This document shows, piece after piece, positions 1-5,476 of a stretch of DNA of 5,543 nt. The stretch is from an uncultured Treponema sp. (lineage in GTDB: Bacteria > Spirochaetota > Spirochaetia > Treponematales > Treponemataceae): NCBI GenBank assembly GCA_946611835.1, contig CAMOEE010000169.1, positions 1 through 5,543 of the forward strand, given 5' to 3'. The notes beneath the pieces are model-generated. The model had not been told where the DNA came from. It worked only from the letters and a program-made list of their open reading frames with translations, and ran no database searches. The stretch's first letter is position 1. Each line of letters opens with the position of its first letter. A program made the position numbers and the translations under genes.

Positions 1-1157
1 GCTGCACGGTCGTAAAAACAGCGGTTAGCGAGGGTAGTGACAGCAAGGGAAGCCTCTACGCTAAAGGAAGCCTCACCATCACAGGAAGCGGAAGCCTTAG
101 CGTCACCCAGGCTTACAAAAACTGCATCGCATCAAAAGACGGAATCCTCACAATTGACGGTGGCACCCTCACGCTCAAAAACTACACTTCAACGAGCAAT
201 ACTGGCAAAAACGGACTTTTCGGCGGACAGGGAATCATTGTAAATGACGGCACTATCACTTTCAACGGATACGGAATTATCTCAACGAGCGACATGCGAA
301 AGGCGAACGGATTTAAGACTGATGACGAAGACTACACCTCAAGCTATGTAAAACTCAACGGCGGAACTGTGACCGTAACAACTTACAATGGAAAAGGAAT
401 CAACGCTCCAAAAGTCTATATCTCTGGTGGAACGAATACATTCACGATAACTGGAATTACGACTTATTCTGAAAGCACAAAAACTGGAAGTTGGTACGAC
501 GCTGACGGGGCAAAAGAATCTGGAACCGTAAAATTCGCCCCGGAAGGAATCGAGGGTGAAAGCATTATCGAAATCTCTGGTGGCTCTACAATCGTTTCTG
601 CTCCAGATGACGGAATCAATGTGAGCAATACCGGCGGAAGCCTCAGCATTTCAGGCGGATTCTTGTTCGTAAAGGCTCAGGGCGATGGTCTTGATTCAAA
701 CGGAAACATCACGATTTCAGGCGGAACGGTCGTCGTAAGTCAGACTGGTAACGGAAATTCCCCCATTGACTGCGGAGACGGATATTCTTTCAAAGTGACT
801 GGAACGAATGCCACCGTATTTGCTATGGGGGGAAGCGGCATGTTCAGCGAGAGCATTCCCTCAAGCACAGTAAGCCCGATGATTTACTCAACTTCAGTCA
901 GCGGCTCCGGTTCTCTCGGTGTAAATGGAATTATCGGAGTTACATCGCCTCTTTCTTATGGTGCTGCGATTTTGGTAAGCTCAAGCCTCACAAGCGGAAC
1001 AAGCTACAAGTTTGTAAAAGGCGGCACTATCAGCGGAACGGAAGTCGTTTCTGGAACAGGAGTTTACTTCCCGGCGAAAGTTTCGGGAAGTTCAACAGTC
1101 TCTGCGACTGCTACTACTTCAAGTTCCTCAAGTTCGTCAGGCCCAGGCAGAAGATAA
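1..1157 (+). CDS. Secreted beta-helix protein, Cthe_2159-type carbohydrate-binding family (5'-truncated)
   Basis: The reading frame is open from base 3 to the TAA at 1155-1157, giving 384 visible residues; the true start and any signal peptide lie left of the window. The ATG at 294 is an internal Met: the sequence before it (97 residues) has the same repeat character. The protein is built of short rungs of alternating hydrophobic residues ending in a turn, such as LTITGSG (nt 72), LTIDGG (147), IIVNDG (234), VKLNGG (348), VYISGG (414), IEISGG (567), LSISGG (642) and ITISGG (708). Several neighbours are 22-30 codons apart, as in a right-handed beta-helix. The pattern of GI/DG turns and the C-terminal part (GDGLDSNG, then IDCGDGY, then a small beta-rich end) resembles the family founded by Clostridium thermocellum Cthe_2159, which binds cellulose and pectin. 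It ends in a seven-serine run and GPGRR. Carbohydrate binding is inferred from family; the surface location is likely. It is probably cotranscribed with the barrel-like gene 29 nt downstream. Confidence 0.78.
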   Translation, partial: CTVVKTAVSEGSDSKGSLYAKGSLTITGSGSLSVTQAYKNCIASKDGILTIDGGTLTLKNYTSTSNTGKNGLFGGQGIIVNDGTITFNGYGIISTSDMRKANGFKTDDEDYTSSYVKLNGGTVTVTTYNGKGINAPKVYISGGTNTFTITGITTYSESTKTGSWYDADGAKESGTVKFAPEGIEGESIIEISGGSTIVSAPDDGINVSNTGGSLSISGGFLFVKAQGDGLDSNGNITISGGTVVVSQTGNGNSPIDCGDGYSFKVTGTNATVFAMGGSGMFSESIPSSTVSPMIYSTSVSGSGSLGVNGIIGVTSPLSYGAAILVSSSLTSGTSYKFVKGGTISGTEVVSGTGVYFPAKVSGSSTVSATATTSSSSSSSGPGRR

Positions 1158-1176
1158 AGCGGCCCGACGCATTTTC

Positions 1177-1181
1177 AGGAG
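1177..1181 (+). promoter_or_regulatory. Ribosome binding site of the barrel-like protein gene
   Basis: AGGAG stands 5 nt (TTTTT) before the ATG at 1187. It fixes the start of the downstream gene, whose first 20 codons then form a clean signal peptide. Confidence 0.8.
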
Positions 1182-1186
1182 TTTTT

Positions 1187-2515
1187 ATGAAAAAAAGATT
1201 TCTTACAATGACCATATTTCTGCTTGCTTCTCTCTCACTCTTTGCAAAGAGCAGGCTTACGATAAAGAATACCGTCGGCGCTGATCTGGACGAGGTCGGG
1301 GATTACGATTTTTTCACTAATTCAAAAGAAACTGATGTTAACGGTGATATCCAGTCCTCAAACAGCATTGCATTCGGCGACCGCTTTCAGCTTGATTATG
1401 AAAGTCCCCTCGTGAATGCCCGCACCCGCCTTGAATTCTTGTACTCAAATGCGGATACGGCGAAGGCTAAATTCCTCTTCGTTCCGGCAGGTTTCGTTCA
1501 TTTCACGCCGATTCAGCAATTCGGAATTGTGGCAGGCAATAATTTTTACAAATACTTTGCGATTCCTTCTGCTTATCTTGCGGCGGCAGACGATACCACG
1601 AAATACGGCAGACTGCTCACTGATTCATTGGGCGAGGAGCGCTATTTCGGCTCGGAGAATGTGGCTGTCTTCTCGAACGGATTTGCCGGCGGCATAACAA
1701 GCAGCTGGAACTTCGGTCCTCTTTTCTATCTCAATCTTGCCGGCGGGGCCACGATGTACCCTGACGAGAATGAGTTTGAGAAAGCCTTTGATTTCGGGCT
1801 TAATGCAGGTATCAGCCAGCTTTTTGATTTCGGTTTCACGGCCCACAATGTCACTGAGGATGACAGAAAATACGGACTTTTCGCAGGCTACACAGGGAAT
1901 CCGGACCTTGTTCTCAACACAGGATTTTACTACAACTTCACGGATTCCGATTATCTGGCTGAGGCCCGGGTCACGAGAAGCGGCGTCGATAAATTCAAAA
2001 AACAGAAGACTGAATACGCCCTTGGCCTTACAGGCGGTTACAATTTCAGGGAAGTTGGGTTCAGCGTCTATGCTGATTTCATTACTGGCCTGAACGATGC
2101 GTATATCGGAACGATTGAATATTACGACGAGAGCGGAAATCTTGTAACAGAAAAAACTTCGGTCATCAAGCGGGGGTCTACAATCGTAAAATATTATTAC
2201 AGCAGCAAGGGAAAAAAGAAATACCGTACGGATGAATATTCTGAGGGGGCGGTCCCCCTTTATGCTCAGCTTCGCTTGAATTATGTTGCCAGCACAAGTC
2301 TTGAGCTTGCCTGTAACATAAAATTAAGGGCCATGCTCAGGGATTCATCTCAGAGCTGGTTCACATTCTATCCGAGGGCAATAATCTCACCAGAATCGAT
2401 TCCCGGCGAATTCTCGGCCGGTGTCCGTCTGGATATGAATCTCACCCGTTACGACGGAATTTCGTCAATATCGATTCCGCTGACCTACACTTATAAGTTT
2501 AAGAAAAAGTTCTAG
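1187..2515 (+). CDS. Putative outer-membrane beta-barrel protein, function unknown
   Basis: This is a 442-residue protein I cannot assign to a named family. The start has a strong ribosome binding site. Residues 1-20 form a signal peptide (MKKRF, hydrophobic core, LFA before Lys21), so cleavage after Ala20 is likely. The mature protein lacks hydrophobic helices. It is rich in Tyr, Phe, Gly and Asp, with many short strands of alternating aromatic/hydrophobic and polar residues, separated by polar loops (for example DESGNL and SSKGKKK). It ends in a strand PLTYTYKF and a terminal Phe, as expected for substrates of the BAM barrel-insertion machinery. Together these suggest a barrel in the outer membrane of a diderm. 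It lies 29 nt after the beta-helix gene with no convincing terminator between, so the two products may be used together at the surface. It might be a porin, an anchor or part of an export path; the sequence does not decide. A periplasmic beta-rich protein is the main alternative. Confidence 0.7.
   Translation: MKKRFLTMTIFLLASLSLFAKSRLTIKNTVGADLDEVGDYDFFTNSKETDVNGDIQSSNSIAFGDRFQLDYESPLVNARTRLEFLYSNADTAKAKFLFVPAGFVHFTPIQQFGIVAGNNFYKYFAIPSAYLAAADDTTKYGRLLTDSLGEERYFGSENVAVFSNGFAGGITSSWNFGPLFYLNLAGGATMYPDENEFEKAFDFGLNAGISQLFDFGFTAHNVTEDDRKYGLFAGYTGNPDLVLNTGFYYNFTDSDYLAEARVTRSGVDKFKKQKTEYALGLTGGYNFREVGFSVYADFITGLNDAYIGTIEYYDESGNLVTEKTSVIKRGSTIVKYYYSSKGKKKYRTDEYSEGAVPLYAQLRLNYVASTSLELACNIKLRAMLRDSSQSWFTFYPRAIISPESIPGEFSAGVRLDMNLTRYDGISSISIPLTYTYKFKKKF
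2243..2260 (+). other. GC-rich hairpin inside the barrel-like protein gene
   Basis: GGGGG (2245-2249) and CCCCC (2254-2258) face each other across a CGGT loop. A2244-T2259 and a G2243-T2260 wobble extend the stem to 7 bp. The bases lie in the codons for the EGAVPL stretch of the barrel-like protein. There is no T-run beyond the stem, so it is not a standard terminator. It may be a pause or stability element, or simply a result of codon choice. Confidence 0.35.
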
Positions 2516-2553
2516 GGCCTAAGAGAAAACTTATGGTATTCCGAGGGCTTTTT
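2514..2553 (+). terminator. Weak terminator-like fold after the barrel-like protein gene
   Basis: AGGGCCT (2514-2520, overlapping the TAG stop) can pair with GGGCTTT (2545-2551) using three G-U wobbles. Between them, CCTAAG and CTTATGG can form a smaller alternative stem with one bulge. A T5 run lies at 2549-2553. The pairing is poor and part of the T-run is used up in the stem, so termination here would be partial at best. It is the only terminator candidate between genes 2 and 3. Confidence 0.25.
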
Positions 2554-2572
2554 CATATAAAATTATAGACTT

Positions 2573-2584
2573 GGGGGGTATAAT
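2573..2584 (+). promoter_or_regulatory. Candidate promoter: G6 tract joined to a perfect -10 box
   Basis: TATAAT at 2579-2584 matches the sigma-70 -10 consensus fully and is directly preceded by six G (2573-2578). At 17-nt spacing the -35 position (2556-2561) reads TATAAA, only three of six matches. If this -10 is used, transcription would begin at about the ATG at 2591, giving a leaderless or nearly leaderless message. The other reading is that the G6 tract is a Shine-Dalgarno sequence 12 nt before the ATG, fed by a -10 further up (TATAAA at 2556-2561). The sequence does not separate these two. Confidence 0.45.
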
Positions 2585-2590
2585 AAGCTT

Positions 2591-3379
2591 ATGGGAATTT
2601 GTAGAAAAGCTCTTTGCATTATTTTTGCTTCTCTTTTCGCACTCTCCGTGTTTGCAGCTCCCGGTGGCGGGGGTGGCGGCGGAGGTGGTTCGCATGGAGG
2701 CGGTTCTCGAGGAGGCGGAGGCCCTGGCGGCGGCAGATCTACATCTGGCAGCATGAGATCTTCTGCTGGTTCGAGAGGAACTTCCCGCAGCGTAAGGTCT
2801 TCCGGTGGCAGCCGCCCGTCAAGTGAATCCAATAGACCAGGCAATTCTTCCAAGTCTGTGCGTCCGTCTGAATCCAAAACTCCTGGTCCAACAAGTCAGG
2901 TCAGTCCTTCATCATCAGTCTTTTCATCTTCTACTCCAGATGTAAACGCTCCATCTTTCGGCAGCAATGGCTCTGGTGGCGGTGATCATTTCTCAAATTC
3001 TCCTGACCAGGACTCTATAGGCATACCGTCTTCAAACGAAAAAATCATGCCCGAAATGATAAACTATCGCGGCAACCGTATCCTTTCAGAAGGCGGGGAA
3101 TTCGTTCTTCAAAATGTCAGGAGCGAGCGTACAAATAATAACGAAGTCACGCTGGAGATTTCTTTCAATCAGAGCGTAAATCCCCTGACTTTCTCAGTAG
3201 ATTCCATTCTCATAGACGGAGCCGCAATTTCTTCAAAAACAAAATTTTCTTTTAACAAAAAAGGTGATACAATAAGAATAGCCGTTCCAAACAAAGGCGA
3301 AAAAATGAATCTTATGATTCAGAATGTCGAGTCTTTTGACGGAACTGTAATTGCTCCCGTTCAAATCGAAGTAAAATAA
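2591..3379 (+). CDS. Secreted Gly/Ser-rich protein with C-terminal Ig-like domain, possible accessory protein of the adjacent two-component system
   Basis: This is a 262-residue protein. No other start is available: an in-frame TAA lies at 2558-2560 with no start codon after it, and the next Met (55) is inside low-complexity sequence. Residues 1-22 or 23 are a signal peptide (Arg5/Lys6, hydrophobic core, VFAA). Residues 25-33 are nine glycines, followed by more Gly blocks to about 48. Residues 49-97 are Ser-rich and basic, with Arg at 49, 56, 62, 66, 69, 75, 82 and 91 and almost no acidic residues, so probably disordered. About 98-148 is a Ser/Pro/Asn linker. Residues 157-262 form a beta-rich domain (EVTLEISFNQSVNPLTFSVD, then ILIDG, FSFNKKGDTIRIAV, IQNVESFDG) resembling bacterial Ig-like domains of the SbsA/Big_5 type. 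Its stop is 18 nt before the response regulator start, so the three genes are probably one operon. The basic tail could hold an anionic envelope or host polymer. Function is unknown. Confidence 0.75.
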   Translation: MGICRKALCIIFASLFALSVFAAPGGGGGGGGGSHGGGSRGGGGPGGGRSTSGSMRSSAGSRGTSRSVRSSGGSRPSSESNRPGNSSKSVRPSESKTPGPTSQVSPSSSVFSSSTPDVNAPSFGSNGSGGGDHFSNSPDQDSIGIPSSNEKIMPEMINYRGNRILSEGGEFVLQNVRSERTNNNEVTLEISFNQSVNPLTFSVDSILIDGAAISSKTKFSFNKKGDTIRIAVPNKGEKMNLMIQNVESFDGTVIAPVQIEVK

Positions 3380-3387
3380 CTGGCTAT

Positions 3388-3391
3388 GGAG
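3388..3391 (+). promoter_or_regulatory. Ribosome binding site that decides the response regulator start
   Basis: GGAG lies 6 nt (AATTTT) before the ATG at 3398. The earlier in-frame ATG at 3386 overlaps this site and has no ribosome binding site of its own, so 3398 is the better start. Confidence 0.7.
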
Positions 3392-3397
3392 AATTTT

Positions 3398-4087
3398 ATG
3401 ACAGAAAGCGTTGGTAATCTTAATGTTCTTATCGTTGAGGACGACAAAGGAATCTCGGATTTTATCATTCCCGAGCTTGAGCACGAAGGATTTAAAACAA
3501 GGCTCGCCGAAACAGGCCGTCAGGCACTTGATATGTTTGAGACCCAGGAACCGGATCTGGTCCTCCTTGATGTCATGCTTCCTGAGCTAAACGGCCTGGA
3601 AGTCTTGCGAAGAATTCGCACAAAATCAAATGTGCCGGTCATCCTTGAGACAGCCCGGGGCGAGACAATCGACAAAATCACAGGTCTTAATGCCGGTGCC
3701 GATGACTACATTCCAAAACCCTTTGAGATTGAGGAACTGCTTGCCCGAATCAACGCCCTTTTCCGAAGAATCAATTTCTTAAAGCCGGCGGATTCCAAAC
3801 TTTCTGTCCGCAGCCTTGCCCTCAACATTGACAGAATGAGCTGCTCGGTCGGTGAAAACGAAATTCAGCTTTCAAAAACCGAATTCCTTATGCTCAAGAC
3901 CTTCATCGAAAACCAGAACAAGGTGCTTTCCCGCTCGGACATTATCGACGCTATCTGGGGAAAGGGTCATTACATCGACGAAAATACAGTTGATGTCTAT
4001 GTCGGCTACCTCCGCTCAAAAATAGCAGAACATACAAAAGAAGAATTTATCAAAACTGTTCGTGGCACCGGCTACATGATGGTCTAA
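3398..4087 (+). CDS. OmpR/PhoB-family response regulator
   Basis: This 229-residue DNA-binding regulator (counting from the ATG at 3398; 233 from 3386) has the usual length for the family. Residues 8-120 are the receiver: acidic pocket Glu14/Asp15, phospho-accepting Asp58 in LVLLDVMLPELNG, switch Thr85 in ILETARGE, and Lys107 in DDYIPKPF. Residues about 129-229 are the winged-helix DNA-binding domain, with IQLSKTEFLML, the recognition region NTVDVYVGYLRSKI and the wing IKTVRGTGYM. It should be phosphorylated by the kinase encoded 1 nt downstream and then bind direct repeats in DNA; the target genes cannot be read from this window. One oddity is Glu84, a charged residue directly before the switch Thr where most members have a hydrophobic one. 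The gene follows the Ig-like secreted protein by 18 nt with no promoter evident between, so it is probably expressed from the upstream promoter. The subfamily (PhoB, CusR, ArlR and so on) cannot be set. Confidence 0.95.
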   Translation: MTESVGNLNVLIVEDDKGISDFIIPELEHEGFKTRLAETGRQALDMFETQEPDLVLLDVMLPELNGLEVLRRIRTKSNVPVILETARGETIDKITGLNAGADDYIPKPFEIEELLARINALFRRINFLKPADSKLSVRSLALNIDRMSCSVGENEIQLSKTEFLMLKTFIENQNKVLSRSDIIDAIWGKGHYIDENTVDVYVGYLRSKIAEHTKEEFIKTVRGTGYMMV

Positions 4088-4088
4088 G

Positions 4089-5474
4089 ATGAGTCATAAG
4101 TTCTTCCGCTCCTTTTCAGCACGCCTTTCGCTTCGTTTTATGTTCATAATGACCGGGGCGGTCGTGCTTCTCTCGGTGTTTTTTTTGTTCTTCATCCGCT
4201 CGCTTGTCTTTACGAGTCAGGAAGTGGAGCTTAAAAATGCCGAAAAGATAGTTTATGCAAAACTTGAGGAGCGGCGACTTGAGTCATCATCGGCGCCTAA
4301 ATTCGGCGGTACCCTGGGAGCAATTCCTGAACTTCCTTATTACATCTCTTACATTATTTATGATGTGGATGATCTCCTGCTTCTGGCTACAAACGACCCC
4401 TTCCTTCCATATCTTCCTGACACCAGGGGAAAAGCAAAACGATATTTTGAAAAGGATTACTTCTTTGACGGTGACCTGAACATCCTTTATTGTGCCAGCC
4501 AGCACTCAGAGAGTGAGCATACGGTCATCGCCGCCGTTGTATTGAACCTCGATAACAATTTTGCCCTTGAAATCTTCCGTAAACTTCCTCTGGCCTTCCT
4601 TTTCCTGTCGATTCCAATCCTGATTTTATCTTTTCTGGTTTCCCTTTTTATAACCCGAAGGACAATCCGGCCTGTCGTCAAGATTACCAAGGCCGCTCAG
4701 TCAGTCACAATCGAAAATCTTTCTGACCTTCTGCCTCTTTCTGGCTTTGACGACGAAATCGACGAGCTCTCAAAGACATTCAACGCCCTTTTCCTTCAGC
4801 TTAAGCGGGACTTTGACCGGGAAAGGCAATTTTCCAGCGATGTTTCCCACGAACTGAACACGCCGCTTACCGTAATTTCGGGGCAGGCAGGTCTTCTGCT
4901 AAGGTGGGGCAAAAATGACCCTGCCCAGCTGGAAAAATCACTGAACGCAATCAAGGCCGAAGCCAGGACGATGCATTCAATCATCTCGAATCTCCTGCAA
5001 ATTTCCAGAATCGAAAGCGGAAGAATCAAGCCGCAAATTTCGGAAGTTCAGATAGGCGGCCTCTTCTCATGGCTTGTCGAAGAATTCAAGGCCATTGCAC
5101 CCAAAGTTACTTTCCATATCGGGCAGACAGGCCTCTCGCTCCAGACCGACTCAGAAATGCTTCATCAGATTCTCACGGTCCTGATTTCAAACAGCGTAAA
5201 ATATGCCGGTGAAGGTTGCGCAATCACTCTGAAGGCCGAAAAGCAAGGCGGAAAAATCATAATTGAGCAGAGTGACGACGGTCCGGGCTTTTCTGAAGAA
5301 AGCCTGCCTCACATTTTTGAGCGCTTTTACAGGGCCGACGAAGCCCATTCAAGAAAAATCTCCGGCTCTGGTCTGGGCCTTGCAATCGCCCAGACTCTCT
5401 GCACCGCTTTAAACGCAAAAATCTCCGCACGGAACAAAGATCCGCACGGAGCCTGCTTTACAATCGAATTTTAA
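4089..5474 (+). CDS. Membrane sensor histidine kinase (HAMP, HisKA, HATPase)
   Basis: This is a 461-residue kinase, partner of the preceding regulator. Its ATG follows the regulator stop by 1 nt (TAAGATG) with no clear ribosome binding site, which suggests translational coupling. TM1 is about residues 15-36. An extracytoplasmic sensor of about 130 residues follows (38-165, rich in Tyr, Phe and Asp, no family recognised). TM2 is about 166-188 and HAMP about 189-241 (Pro195 in TIRPVVKIT; DEIDELSKTFN). The HisKA helix pair starts about 242, with phospho-accepting His254 in SSDVSHELNTPL and the second helix ending at LLQISRIESG. The ATP-binding domain shows an N-box with Asn368 (LISNSVKYA), G1 SDDGPGF (Asp396), F-box HIFERFYRAD and G2 GSGLGLAIA (426-434). 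The residue where the first N-box Asn usually stands is Val364. All catalytic residues needed for activity are present. The signal is unknown; the adjacent secreted protein is a candidate modulator. The last codons also carry a hairpin for the opposing gene. Confidence 0.95.
   Translation: MSHKFFRSFSARLSLRFMFIMTGAVVLLSVFFLFFIRSLVFTSQEVELKNAEKIVYAKLEERRLESSSAPKFGGTLGAIPELPYYISYIIYDVDDLLLLATNDPFLPYLPDTRGKAKRYFEKDYFFDGDLNILYCASQHSESEHTVIAAVVLNLDNNFALEIFRKLPLAFLFLSIPILILSFLVSLFITRRTIRPVVKITKAAQSVTIENLSDLLPLSGFDDEIDELSKTFNALFLQLKRDFDRERQFSSDVSHELNTPLTVISGQAGLLLRWGKNDPAQLEKSLNAIKAEARTMHSIISNLLQISRIESGRIKPQISEVQIGGLFSWLVEEFKAIAPKVTFHIGQTGLSLQTDSEMLHQILTVLISNSVKYAGEGCAITLKAEKQGGKIIIEQSDDGPGFSEESLPHIFERFYRADEAHSRKISGSGLGLAIAQTLCTALNAKISARNKDPHGACFTIEF
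5417..5451 (-). terminator. Intrinsic terminator of the hsp20-like gene, inside the kinase coding sequence
   Basis: Arms 5423-5432 (CTCCGCACGG) and 5442-5451 (CCGCACGGAG) flank a 9-nt loop. In minus-strand RNA the arms are CUCCGUGCGG and CCGUGCGGAG: a continuous 10-bp stem with two central G-U wobbles, followed by A and then U5 (5421-5417). It begins about 25 nt past the hsp20-like stop codon. In plus-strand RNA the same two positions are C-A mismatches and no T-run follows, so it should act in one direction only. It overlaps kinase codons of the SARNKDPHGA segment. Confidence 0.65.
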
Positions 5475-5476
5475 CC

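Noticed and set aside
294..296. ATG at 294 as the start of the beta-helix protein
   Set aside because: The frame is open back to base 3 with the same LTITG/LTIDGG rungs, there is no signal peptide after this Met and no ribosome binding site before it.
1116..1140. Serine run at the end of the beta-helix protein as a sign of frameshift or a lost domain
   Set aside because: The run uses mixed TCA/AGT/TCC/TCG codons rather than one slippery repeat, and the stop is followed by a normal gap and ribosome binding site; a natural tail is simpler.
1158..1186. Terminator between the beta-helix and barrel-like genes
   Set aside because: Only a 3-bp GCG/CGC pairing is available before the ATTTT, too weak to support termination.
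2600..2617. Lipoprotein processing at Cys4 or Cys9 of the Gly-rich protein
   Set aside because: Both cysteines lie before or at the start of the hydrophobic core, not after it, so no lipobox is formed; VFAA gives an ordinary cleavage site.
2563..2877. Proline-rich minus-strand open frame
   Set aside because: It is the complement of the Gly/Ser-rich codons; its poly-Pro is explained by GGN repeats and it has no supporting context.
3336..3341. TTGACG as a -35 box of a private promoter for the two-component genes
   Set aside because: No -10-like hexamer lies 16-18 nt downstream; the nearest A/T-rich candidate (TAAAAT at 3372) is 30 nt away.
3386..3388. ATG at 3386 as the response regulator start
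   Set aside because: It has no ribosome binding site and overlaps the GGAG that serves the ATG at 3398; the extra four residues lie before the receiver domain.
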